A stretch of DNA of 5,111 nucleotides from Candidatus Melainabacteria bacterium (GCA_903970565.1 CAJCJE010000884.1:1-5111); one strand, 5' to 3'. Positions 1-5,111 are shown, numbered from the stretch's first letter. Notes: generated from the sequence alone by a model not told the origin. A program made the numbers and translations.

Positions 1-829
1 TGACCTCCTCGACGCGGTTGAACGCGAAGGTGACCAGGTAACCGCCGTCCTCGGCACGCCGGATCTCGCGGATGTCGCCGTCCAGCAGCGCGTTCTGCAA
101 CTTCAGCTGATAGGTGTCCAGCAGATGGTTGTTGGCCGCGCGCAGGTGTCCGACGAAGTGCGTCCGCCAGGCCAGCCGCAGCGGACTCGGCCCGGCGACA
201 TGGATGACCGCGGCCGTCTCGATCAGGTTGTCGGCGGTTTCGAAGGCCGAGTTGGCCTTGCCGACGATCAGCACCCGCTGGTCGACGAAGTCACTCGGGT
301 CGACCGAGACGGTCGAGTACAGCTCGGCGGTCTCGACGCCGGGCACGTCCGGCACGTTCTGCAAGTGCACCCCGGTCGCGATGACCACCCGCCTGGCGAG
401 GATGTCGGCGCCGGATTCCAGGGCGAGCCGGAAGTCTCGGGTGTCGGCGTCGCGGCTGATCCGGGTGACCGTGGTGTTGTAGCGGACCGAGACCCCGGTC
501 GACTTCACGAAGTCGGTGAGGTAGCGGAGCAGGTCGTCGGCGTCCGGGAGGAACTTCTTGCTGTACTTGGTGAACAGCAGCTCGGGGTTCTCCGACAGCA
601 GCGAGTTCCAGTCCATCCGCATCCGCAGCTCGGGATCGTCCTGGCCGGTGTGCACCTTGTTGACCGAGATCAGCGTGCGGTGCCGGGGATAGGTCTGGAA
701 GAACGTGCCCGGCCCGGTGCCGGCCTCGACGACCAGGTAGTTCCGACCGGCGCGCTGGAGCAAATGCCCCAGTTGCACGCCGGCCGGTCCCGCGCCGACG
801 ATCACGTAATCAAGGACTGTGCTGGACAC
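1..829 (-). CDS. FAD/NAD(P)-binding oxidoreductase, flavin monooxygenase-like (N-terminal part)
   Basis: The visible 276 residues are the N-terminal part of a two-dinucleotide-fold flavoprotein; the C-terminus lies beyond the left edge. The FAD-binding Rossmann motif GAGPAG is at residues 12-17, with an acidic residue (E35) ending the second strand. The stretch at about 43-58 (FFQTYPRHRTLISVNK) is characteristic of a group of NAD(P)-binding flavoproteins that I associate with FOXRED2-like proteins. An ATG motif (151-153) closes the FAD half. A second nucleotide motif, GKANSAFETAD (190-200), marks the NAD(P)H domain; its second glycine position is alanine (A192). No Baeyer-Villiger fingerprint (FxGxxxHxxxW) is visible. 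The GTG start is chosen because GGAGG precedes it by five bases and the Rossmann strand begins at residue 8. A second in-frame GTG four codons upstream overlaps that ribosome site and is less likely. It is probably a soluble cytoplasmic redox enzyme; its substrate cannot be read from the sequence. Fold assignment is secure, specific function is not. Confidence 0.88.
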   Translation of the reverse strand, partial: MSSTVLDYVIVGAGPAGVQLGHLLQRAGRNYLVVEAGTGPGTFFQTYPRHRTLISVNKVHTGQDDPELRMRMDWNSLLSENPELLFTKYSKKFLPDADDLLRYLTDFVKSTGVSVRYNTTVTRISRDADTRDFRLALESGADILARRVVIATGVHLQNVPDVPGVETAELYSTVSVDPSDFVDQRVLIVGKANSAFETADNLIETAAVIHVAGPSPLRLAWRTHFVGHLRAANNHLLDTYQLKLQNALLDGDIREIRRAEDGGYLVTFAFNRVEEV

Positions 830-834
830 GCTGA

Positions 835-839
835 CCTCC
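835..839 (-). promoter_or_regulatory. Ribosome binding site of the flavoprotein gene
   Basis: On the minus strand GGAGG lies five bases before the GTG at 829-827. It favours this GTG over the in-frame GTG at 841-839, which would overlap the Shine-Dalgarno sequence itself. Confidence 0.7.
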
Positions 840-867
840 ACCGACAACCACGACCTGCGTCGACACC

Positions 868-888
868 GCGCGGCCGGCGAAACCGCGC
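868..888 (-). other. GC-rich hairpin in flavoprotein leader
   Basis: Perfect 6-bp arms (GCGCGG at 868-873 and CCGCGC at 883-888) flank a nine-base loop, about 40 bases upstream of the GTG start. There is no T tract after it, so it is not a terminator. It may be a leader structure or simply a product of high GC. Confidence 0.25.
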
Positions 889-977
889 TGTCTCGATGAC
901 GTGGCCGAGCGTTGTCGATGGATCTCAAAAAATAGTCAGAAGGGCCGACGATAAGCGCCGGATGTCCACTACGGCGG

Positions 978-993
978 CTGGGTGAACACCTAG
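978..993. promoter_or_regulatory. 16-bp near-palindrome, possible operator
   Basis: CTGGGTGAACACCTAG is symmetric around the central AA, with a single imperfect pair (G980 against T991). It lies about 150 bp upstream of the flavoprotein start and about 37 bp past the VIT/VWA stop. Its size and symmetry fit a dimeric repressor site such as a TetR- or GntR-type operator, but no regulator in the window is an obvious partner. This is inference from symmetry only. Confidence 0.3.
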
Positions 994-1005
994 GATCGGT
1001 GGCCG

Positions 1006-1046
1006 GCGTGTCCGGAACGACAGCCGTGACTAGCGTGTCCAGAACG
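1006..1046. repeat. 14-bp direct repeat across the VIT/VWA stop codon
   Basis: GCGTGTCCGGAACG (1006-1019) recurs with one mismatch as GCGTGTCCAGAACG (1033-1046), 27 bp apart. The second copy encodes the last residues of the VIT/VWA protein (FWTR) and reaches to within one base of the stop codon. The first copy lies just past the stop. It looks like a small local duplication of the gene's 3' end. Confidence 0.6.
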
Positions 1047-3588
1047 GCTTCGACGGCGCGTTCTCCGCCGGTTGCCCGGTTTCCGCCGTCTCGTCGCCGG
1101 CCAGCGGTTGCAGTACGTCCAGCGCGTACAGCCAGCGGCGCTCCCATTCGATCTGATCGCCGACCGGCCGGTCCAGCTCGCTCGCGAACGTTCGGAGCAA
1201 CGCCAGTTCGGGTTCGCCGAGCCCGTCCGCCGCGAAACCGTCGATCTCCTTCCCGATCGCGTCCGCGAGTTCGGCCAGCGCGGCGACCCGATCGGCCAGC
1301 GGCCGGCCAGCGGAGTCGGCGAGTCGGCGCAGCGCCTGCGCGGCGAATCGGCGTACCGAGTCCGGAACCGGCGGCAGTGGCGGAGTCGACGACTGCACGG
1401 CCGGTAGCACGGCTGCCGCGCCGAAGCTCAGCCGCCGGGCCGCCTTGGGCTGCTTGGCCCGGCCCTGGCTCTGCCCCGGTGCCGAGGCAGCCGGCGGCGC
1501 GCCGATACTCAGGTCCTCCGCCAGTCCGGCCATCGGCATGGGTGAGCCCGGCGACATGCCACCACCCCCCGTGGCCGAGAGACCGAGCGGGACGGCCGCC
1601 GGGAGCGAGGCGGGCGACGGCCCGGACATCTCCCAGCCGGCCGGCGTCTCGACCGGCTGGATGACCTGCTTCGGTTCACCGATGGTGTTGACGACCGAGC
1701 TGTCGACGGCGACGAACGCGGTGAACCGGCACAGCACGCCGAAGGTCAACGAGGTGCGGATGATCTCCTGCTCCAACTCGGCCAGCAGCGCGCCGTCGCC
1801 GCCGACCTGGGCACCGACGTACCGGTCCTCCAGGTCACGCACCCGCGCCCTGGCCCAGATCGCGGCCAGCGCGGCATTGTCGCTCGGCACCGCGGTCAGC
1901 GTCCGCGACCATTCGTTGCCGCCGAGGGATTTGCCGGTGACGGTGACCGTCCCAGCCGGAGCCGGTTCGCCCGGCTGCGCGCCGAACCGTCCGGTGAGCA
2001 GGATCGGCGCGCCGGCGAACAGGTCCGGGACCGGCTGCGGCGCAAGCGAGTCCGCGTCCAGCGGCAGACTGCCGGCGCTGATCCGGAGGTCGGTCACCAG
2101 CGGGGTGGCGATCCGGCGATGGATGGCGCGCATCGCCTCGTCCAACCGGTCCTCGGACTCGACGAGTTCGCACCGACCACCGGCCAACCCGGACAGCCGG
2201 CGCAGGAACGCCTCGTTGACCGCGCTGTCCACGCCGACGGTGTGGACCCGGATTCCGGGCAGCAGCGGGGCGAGGGCGCGCAGGATCTGGTCCTCGTTGC
2301 CGACCTGGCCGTCGGTCACCAGCACCACGACCCGGTCCCGATCAGCACCCGTCGAGTCCGCCGCGCGCAACAGGTCCACCGCCGTGCGCAGCGGTTCCAG
2401 GAGTTGGGTGCCGCCGCGCGCGGTCATCGCGGCCAGATGCTCCACCGCGCGGAACCGATTGCGGTCGCTGGCCGGCACCAGGCCCGACGGAAGCTCCGGC
2501 GGACCCGCCACCTCGTGGTCGAAGGCGAGGACGGCAAAGGAGTCGGCCTCGGTGAGGGTGTCCACGATCCGCGCGGCGGCCCGCCGGGCGGCCACCATCT
2601 TCCAGCCGCCCATGCTGCCGGACCGGTCCAGCAGCAACACCACCTCACGTGGCCGCGCCGCGCCGATCTCGTTGGGCGGCAACAGGGTCAGCGCGAACGT
2701 GCCACCGGTACCGGCCTTGTCGTCGGCCCGCGCCTTGTCCTCGGCCCGCGCCGGGTCGTCGGGTCGGACCACGAACGAGGCGGTGAGCGCGTCCGGATCG
2801 CCGAGGCGTAGCCGCAGCACGAGATCGCGGTCGGCCCGCTCCCCCGGTTGCAGGTACAGCCGCAGGGGGTTCTCGGTGTCGGCGCGCAGCGGGAGGCTGC
2901 TGGTCAGCTCGGCCAGCGGCAGGCCGGTCGGGTCGATGTCGATCCGCGCGGACAGCCTGATCGGGTTGGGAAAACCGGGCAGCAGCACGGGCGGGGTGAT
3001 CCGGGAGGCGTCCGGCACCGCGTCGGTGTCCGGGTAGGTCCCGCTGCCGACCGGCATCGAGCCCAACGGCGTGCCGGGAACGAACCTCGGCGCGACCACG
3101 AGCGGGAACCGGAAGGTCGCCGCACCGTCCTCGACCGGCAGCAGGCCGGCCAGCACCAGCCGGATCACCACGCGCTCGCCCGGCATGATGTTGCCGACCC
3201 GCATGGTGAACACGCCCGGCCGCTCCTCCTCGACGATCGCCGCGCGCCGACCGTCCACAATGGCCTGTTCGTAGTCGGCGCGCGCCGCGCCGCGTTCCCG
3301 CAGCACCCCGTCAACCACTCGCCCACCCGCCCGCATGGACAGTGCGGTGACGGCGGAACGATCCGGCAGCGGGAAGACGTAGGTCGCTTCCAGTGGTTCG
3401 TCGTAGGGATTGCGGAAACCCTGGGTCAGTTCGGTGCGCACGGCGAGCCCGGTGATGTCGGTGGTGAGGTCGATCTCCGCCAGCGGCAGGTTGCCGCGTT
3501 CGGTCACCAGGGCGCCGATTCCGCCGTCGGGGTCCGGTTCGGTGTGCGCGGCCAACTCGGCCACGGTCATCTGCTGCGCGGATACCAT
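1030..3588 (-). CDS. VIT and VWA domain-containing protein, 852 aa
   Basis: A two-domain protein with a VIT (vault/inter-alpha-trypsin) domain at about residues 25-155 and a von Willebrand factor A domain at about 314-480. VIT landmarks are the NPYDEPLEATYVFPLP stretch (60-75), then YEQAI (106-110) and RPGVFTMRVGNIMPGE (123-138). The VWA domain has a complete MIDAS metal site: D321-x-S323-x-S325, T394 in RGGTQ and D426 in VTDGQ. A beta-rich stretch follows, ending in FTAFVAVD (622-629), as in other bacterial VIT/VWA proteins. After it come a Gly/Pro/Ala linker (about 645-740) and a C-terminal helical region (about 742-832). There is no signal peptide or membrane segment, so a cytoplasmic location is inferred, unlike secreted animal inter-alpha-inhibitor chains. 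The frame stays open to 4020, but ATG 3588 is chosen because GGGGAG lies seven bases upstream and the regulator's stop ends one base before it. Probably a metal-dependent protein-binding scaffold; its partner and process are unknown. Confidence 0.92.
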   Translation of the reverse strand: MVSAQQMTVAELAAHTEPDPDGGIGALVTERGNLPLAEIDLTTDITGLAVRTELTQGFRNPYDEPLEATYVFPLPDRSAVTALSMRAGGRVVDGVLRERGAARADYEQAIVDGRRAAIVEEERPGVFTMRVGNIMPGERVVIRLVLAGLLPVEDGAATFRFPLVVAPRFVPGTPLGSMPVGSGTYPDTDAVPDASRITPPVLLPGFPNPIRLSARIDIDPTGLPLAELTSSLPLRADTENPLRLYLQPGERADRDLVLRLRLGDPDALTASFVVRPDDPARAEDKARADDKAGTGGTFALTLLPPNEIGAARPREVVLLLDRSGSMGGWKMVAARRAAARIVDTLTEADSFAVLAFDHEVAGPPELPSGLVPASDRNRFRAVEHLAAMTARGGTQLLEPLRTAVDLLRAADSTGADRDRVVVLVTDGQVGNEDQILRALAPLLPGIRVHTVGVDSAVNEAFLRRLSGLAGGRCELVESEDRLDEAMRAIHRRIATPLVTDLRISAGSLPLDADSLAPQPVPDLFAGAPILLTGRFGAQPGEPAPAGTVTVTGKSLGGNEWSRTLTAVPSDNAALAAIWARARVRDLEDRYVGAQVGGDGALLAELEQEIIRTSLTFGVLCRFTAFVAVDSSVVNTIGEPKQVIQPVETPAGWEMSGPSPASLPAAVPLGLSATGGGGMSPGSPMPMAGLAEDLSIGAPPAASAPGQSQGRAKQPKAARRLSFGAAAVLPAVQSSTPPLPPVPDSVRRFAAQALRRLADSAGRPLADRVAALAELADAIGKEIDGFAADGLGEPELALLRTFASELDRPVGDQIEWERRWLYALDVLQPLAGDETAETGQPAENAPSKPFWTR
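2715..2767 (-). repeat. 18-bp tandem repeat in the VIT-VWA linker
   Basis: Two 18-bp units differing by one base (2715-2732 and 2733-2750) are followed by a degenerate third (from 2751). In the protein they encode three six-residue repeats, RPDDPA-RAEDKA-RADDKA (275-292). This charged, probably flexible segment lies just before the VWA domain. Copy number could change in steps of six residues without breaking the frame. Confidence 0.75.
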
Positions 3589-3589
3589 C

Positions 3590-4396
3590 TCAGTTCTCCC
3601 CTTGGCTGGTCTGACTCGGGTGATGGGGCTGGTCCGGTGTCGGATCAGCCCGGTGGTCCGGCTCGTGGTCCGGCTCGTGGTCCGGTCGAGCCGGTAATCG
3701 CGGCCAGCCCGTCGACGGCATCGGATCGGCGAGGCCGCGTTCGCGCAGCACGGCCAGCAGGGCGCTCGCGGCCCGGCCGATCGCCTCGATGTCCTCGGCA
3801 TCGGGCAGCCGGGTCGCGCCGTCGAGCAGCAACCGCACCCCGCCGCCGAGCAGCACGCTCGGCAACAACGCGGGCCCGTCCGGCGCCGGGGCGGAACTCG
3901 GCGCAGCCACCGACAGGACCGGTGCCGACAGGACCGGTGCCGCCGGAACGGAAGCGGGCGCCGCTGCCGGCGCGGCCGGCGCGGCCCAGAACCGGCCGCG
4001 ATCCACCGTGGCCTCGGCACCGTTGCCTACTCCGTTGTCCGCAACGGCGTTCGTCGACGGCGGTTCGAGCAGGTCGGACGGGAGTTGCGCCAACCGAGCC
4101 AGGGTGTCGTCGTCGGCCCCGAGCAACGCGGTCTGCACCTGGGCGATGGACCGGCCCTCGGCTTGCAACCGCTTGACCGCGACCAGTTGCGCCAGGTGCC
4201 GCCGGCCGTAGAGCGCGGTCCGGCCCCGCATCGCGGCCGGCCGGTCGAGCAGGCCGATCGTGCTGTACCAGCGGATGGTGCGCCGGTCGGGCACCTCGCG
4301 GACACGTCCGCTGCGCTGACCCGAGTAGTCGACGGCCAACGCTCGTCCGACGAGCTGGGCCAGCTCGTCAATCGTCCATCGCGCCTCGGTAGCCAT
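3590..4396 (-). CDS. MerR-family transcriptional regulator, 268 aa
   Basis: The N-terminal about 95 residues form a MerR-type winged-helix DNA-binding domain: WTIDELAQLVG (7-17), DRRTIRWYSTIGLLDRP (37-53), then RGRTALYGRRHLAQLVAVKRLQAEGRSIAQVQ (57-88). About 14 extra residues (roughly 19-32) sit between the first helix and the RTIRWY helix, which I take to be a feature of one actinobacterial MerR subgroup. A Pro/Ala linker (about 138-175) leads to a short conserved-looking helical region (176-222: LLPSVLLGGGVRLLLDG, then EDIEAIGRAASALLAVLRERGL) and a His/Asp/Pro-rich tail (238-260). There is no cysteine, so it is not a classical thiol or metal sensor of the MerR or NmlR/AdhR kind. The start is firm: an in-frame TAA lies at 4417-4415, with no other start codon between. 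No Shine-Dalgarno precedes the ATG, in keeping with a leaderless mRNA. It is the first gene of an operon with the VIT/VWA gene and probably regulates that operon. Confidence 0.9.
   Translation of the reverse strand: MATEARWTIDELAQLVGRALAVDYSGQRSGRVREVPDRRTIRWYSTIGLLDRPAAMRGRTALYGRRHLAQLVAVKRLQAEGRSIAQVQTALLGADDDTLARLAQLPSDLLEPPSTNAVADNGVGNGAEATVDRGRFWAAPAAPAAAPASVPAAPVLSAPVLSVAAPSSAPAPDGPALLPSVLLGGGVRLLLDGATRLPDAEDIEAIGRAASALLAVLRERGLADPMPSTGWPRLPARPDHEPDHEPDHRADPTPDQPHHPSQTSQGEN
3595..3601 (-). promoter_or_regulatory. Ribosome binding site of the VIT/VWA gene
   Basis: Minus-strand GGGGAGA lies inside the last codons of the regulator gene, with GGGGAG ending seven bases before the ATG at 3588. 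Together with the TGA-G-ATG junction it fixes the start and suggests translational coupling to the upstream gene. Confidence 0.8.
3654..3685 (-). repeat. 12-bp tandem repeat encoding the PDHE tail
   Basis: TGGTCCGGCTCG occurs twice perfectly (3654-3665, 3666-3677), followed by a partial third copy (3678-3685). In the regulator it gives the PDHE-PDHE-PDHR run near the C-terminus, a His/Asp-rich tail that comes just before the operon junction. Confidence 0.75.
3911..3940 (-). repeat. 15-bp tandem duplication in the MerR linker
   Basis: Two perfect copies of CGACAGGACCGGTGC (3911-3925 and 3926-3940) encode APVLS-APVLS at residues 153-162 of the Pro/Ala linker. The identical copies suggest a recent, frame-preserving duplication in an unstructured segment. 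Confidence 0.8.
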
Positions 4397-4402
4397 GCCG
4401 CT

Positions 4403-4431
4403 ATCATGACACTGTTATATGACACTGTCAA
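4403..4431 (-). promoter_or_regulatory. Promoter of the merR-VIT operon (sigma-70 type, leaderless)
   Basis: On the minus strand a perfect -35 TTGACA (4431-4426) and a -10-like CATGAT (4408-4403; four of six consensus bases) are separated by 17 bp. Six bases after the -10 comes the A of the regulator's ATG (4396), so transcription is expected to start at or next to the start codon. The lack of any Shine-Dalgarno before that ATG agrees with this. The spacer is the ordinary 17 bp and not the 19-20 bp of classical MerR-activated promoters, so the bound regulator may act as a repressor. Confidence 0.6.
4407..4430. promoter_or_regulatory. Probable MerR operator, 24-bp imperfect dyad
   Basis: Two units, TGACACTGTTA (4407-4417) and TGACACTGTCA (4420-4430), lie 13 bp apart; the second is itself a perfect palindrome around its central C. 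Taken together the 24 bp form a dyad in which 10 of 12 base pairs match across the centre (4418/4419). The dyad fills the space between the -35 and -10 of the operon promoter, where MerR-family dimers normally bind. Autoregulation by the adjacent regulator is the simplest reading. Confidence 0.6.
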
Positions 4432-4443
4432 TCAAGGCGGGCT

Positions 4444-4461
4444 CCTGCGGACATCCGCAGG
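4444..4461. promoter_or_regulatory. Perfect 18-bp inverted repeat in the divergent region
   Basis: CCTGCGGA and its exact complement TCCGCAGG flank a two-base CA centre. It lies 13 bp beyond the MerR dyad and about 115 bp upstream of the mscR start. No T tract follows on either strand, so it is not a terminator. It is more likely a binding site for a dimeric regulator, or a tight hairpin if transcribed. Confidence 0.45.
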
Positions 4462-4489
4462 TCGTCTCGGCTACGGTGGGCTTGCCGTA

Positions 4490-4547
4490 CTGATCGACTG
4501 CCGGTCATCTCCAGGACCGACCGGAGTCGAGCACGGCCTGATCGACT
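4490..4547 (+). repeat. 10-bp direct repeat in the mscR upstream region
   Basis: CTGATCGACT occurs at 4490-4499 and again at 4538-4547, 48 bp apart, within the 179-bp region between the divergent genes. It could be a paired regulator site, but a ten-base repeat in GC-rich DNA may be chance. I see no convincing -35/-10 pair for mscR in this region. Confidence 0.3.
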
Positions 4548-4564
4548 ACATCGTGGTACTTGTC

Positions 4565-4570
4565 AGGAGG
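4565..4570 (+). promoter_or_regulatory. Ribosome binding site of mscR
   Basis: AGGAGG, a near-perfect Shine-Dalgarno sequence, ends five bases before the GTG start at 4576 and so decides that start. Confidence 0.85.
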
Positions 4571-4575
4571 TCGCT

Positions 4576-5111
4576 GTGGCACAACAGGTTCGTGGAGTCA
4601 TCGCTCGCGCCAAGGGTGAGCCGGTCGAGGTGGCCGACATACTGGTGCCTGATCCCGGCCCCGGTGAGGCCGTGGTGCGGGTGCAGGCGTGCGGGGTGTG
4701 CCATACCGACCTGCACTACCGGGAGGGCGGCATCAACGATGAGTTCCCGTTCCTGCTCGGGCACGAGGCGGCCGGCATCGTCGAGCAGGTCGGCGACGGG
4801 GTCACCGAGGTCGAGGTCGGCGATTTCGTGGTGCTCAACTGGCGCGCGGTGTGCGGCCAGTGCCGAGCCTGTCAGCGGGGCCGGCCCTGGTACTGCTTCA
4901 ACACCCACAACGCCGCCCAGCCGATGACGCTGCTGGACGGCACTCCCCTCACCCCGGCCCTGGGCATCGGCGCCTTCGCCGACAAGACCCTGGTCCACGC
5001 CGGTCAGTGCACCAAGGTCGACTCGAGCGCGCGGCCGGCCGCCGTGGGCCTGCTCGGCTGTGGCGTGATGGCCGGGATCGGCGCGGCCATCAACACCGGC
5101 GGGGTCGGCCG
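4576..5111 (+). CDS. mscR: S-(hydroxymethyl)mycothiol dehydrogenase (N-terminal part)
   Basis: This zinc-dependent, class III-like alcohol dehydrogenase is expected to oxidise S-hydroxymethyl-mycothiol, the adduct of formaldehyde and mycothiol, using NAD; it may also reduce S-nitrosomycothiol. The 178 visible residues are the catalytic domain; the nucleotide-binding domain lies past the right edge. Catalytic zinc ligands are C42 (ACGVCHTD), H63 (LLGHEAAG) and C162 (LLGCGVMAG). Structural-zinc cysteines are C93, C96, C99 and C107. The stretches [34 protein letters not shown] and [14 protein letters not shown] are, from memory, those of the mycothiol-dependent enzyme and not of glutathione-dependent FrmA/AdhC. 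The GTG start is supported by AGGAGG five bases upstream and by a start ([17 protein letters not shown]) that matches the family N-terminus. The gene is divergent from the MerR-VIT operon across 179 bp. In other actinobacteria it is often followed by a metallo-beta-lactamase-fold hydrolase, which cannot be seen here. Confidence 0.92.
   Translation, partial: MAQQVRGVIARAKGEPVEVADILVPDPGPGEAVVRVQACGVCHTDLHYREGGINDEFPFLLGHEAAGIVEQVGDGVTEVEVGDFVVLNWRAVCGQCRACQRGRPWYCFNTHNAAQPMTLLDGTPLTPALGIGAFADKTLVHAGQCTKVDSSARPAAVGLLGCGVMAGIGAAINTGGVG

Larger units (their letters stand above)
830..1029. other. Intergenic region between VIT/VWA gene end and flavoprotein gene start
   Basis: Two hundred bases lie between the stop of the VIT/VWA gene and the start of the flavoprotein gene, both on the minus strand. 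No open frame with credible composition is present. The region holds a 16-bp near-palindrome (978-993), an A/T tract (minus-strand TATTTTTT at 934-927), a GC hairpin (868-888) and the ribosome site. TATTTT could be a -10 element for the flavoprotein gene, but no good -35 lies 16-19 bp upstream. The T tract has no stem directly before it, so it is not a standard rho-independent terminator. CGACAAC at 842-848 and its complement GTTGTCG at 911-917 could also pair in the leader RNA, but arms this short may be chance. The gap suggests that the flavoprotein gene is transcribed separately from the MerR-VIT operon, or only by read-through. Confidence 0.5.

Noticed and set aside
927..960. Possible terminator of the VIT/VWA operon (minus-strand T tract with a stem upstream)
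   Set aside because: The weak CCGGC/GTCGG stem has a mismatch and is separated from the T tract by about 14 bases, so it does not fit a rho-independent terminator.
125..985. 286-codon open frame on the plus strand, antisense to the flavoprotein gene
   Set aside because: The minus strand gives a clear FAD-binding fold with GAGPAG and ATG motifs. The plus-strand product has no domain.
1445..3037. 530-codon open frame on the plus strand, antisense to the VIT/VWA gene
   Set aside because: Its product is Arg/Ser/Pro-rich without recognisable motifs. The opposite strand encodes clear VIT and VWA domains with an intact MIDAS, so this is a GC-bias shadow.
3589..4020. N-terminal extension of the VIT/VWA protein to an upstream ATG at 4020
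   Set aside because: The extra 144 residues are Arg/Pro-rich, lie wholly inside the MerR gene in another frame, and are replaced by a better start with a ribosome site at 3588.
2848..4176. 442-codon open frame on the plus strand across the VIT/VWA-MerR junction
   Set aside because: It is low-complexity, Arg/Gly/Pro-rich, and overlaps two well-supported genes on the other strand.
4027..4431. 134-codon minus-strand open frame starting upstream of the MerR gene
   Set aside because: It is frame-shifted relative to the MerR helix-turn-helix and yields a Cys/Arg/Pro-rich product. Its start would lie in the -35 box of the operon promoter.
4546..4998. 150-codon minus-strand open frame opposite mscR
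   Set aside because: The plus strand here encodes conserved zinc-ligand motifs of mycothiol-dependent formaldehyde dehydrogenase, and the antisense product has no recognisable domain.

Overview
This is GC-rich (about 70%), actinomycete-type DNA with four protein genes and no sign of RNA genes, insertion sequences or CRISPR. The strongest taxonomic clue is the partial gene at the right end. Its product closely matches my recollection of S-(hydroxymethyl)mycothiol dehydrogenase, so the host should make mycothiol, the actinobacterial low-molecular-weight thiol. Strong G/C bias at third positions leaves long open frames antisense to the real genes. These were rejected because their composition is Arg/Ser/Pro/Gly-rich and they lack domains.

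Layout: (1) 1-829, minus strand, the N-terminal 276 codons of an FAD/NAD(P)-binding oxidoreductase that runs off the left edge. (2) 830-1029, a 200-bp intergenic stretch holding the oxidoreductase leader, a 16-bp dyad and a GC hairpin, but no convincing terminator. (3) 1030-4396, minus strand, a tight two-gene operon: a MerR-type regulator (3590-4396) followed after one base by an 852-residue VIT + von Willebrand A protein (1030-3588). (4) 4397-4575, a divergent intergenic region with a strong-looking MerR-type operator/promoter for the operon, a perfect 8+2+8 palindrome, and the mscR leader. (5) 4576-5111, plus strand, the first 178 codons of mscR.

The best candidate for an under-described system is the MerR-VIT/VWA operon. 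The regulator has a winged-helix DNA-binding head with a subfamily-type insertion, no cysteine, a Pro/Ala linker, a small C-terminal helical region and a His/Asp-rich tail. Its promoter has TTGACA and CATGAT 17 bp apart, lying across a 24-bp imperfect dyad made of two TGACACTGT(T/C)A units. The predicted transcript starts at or next to the ATG, so the mRNA is probably leaderless and the operon autoregulated. The partner protein has a VIT domain, a VWA domain with a complete MIDAS metal site, and no signal peptide or membrane segment, so it is probably a cytoplasmic scaffold or metal-dependent protein-binding factor. Its target is unknown. Whether the regulator also controls the divergent mycothiol/formaldehyde gene is open.
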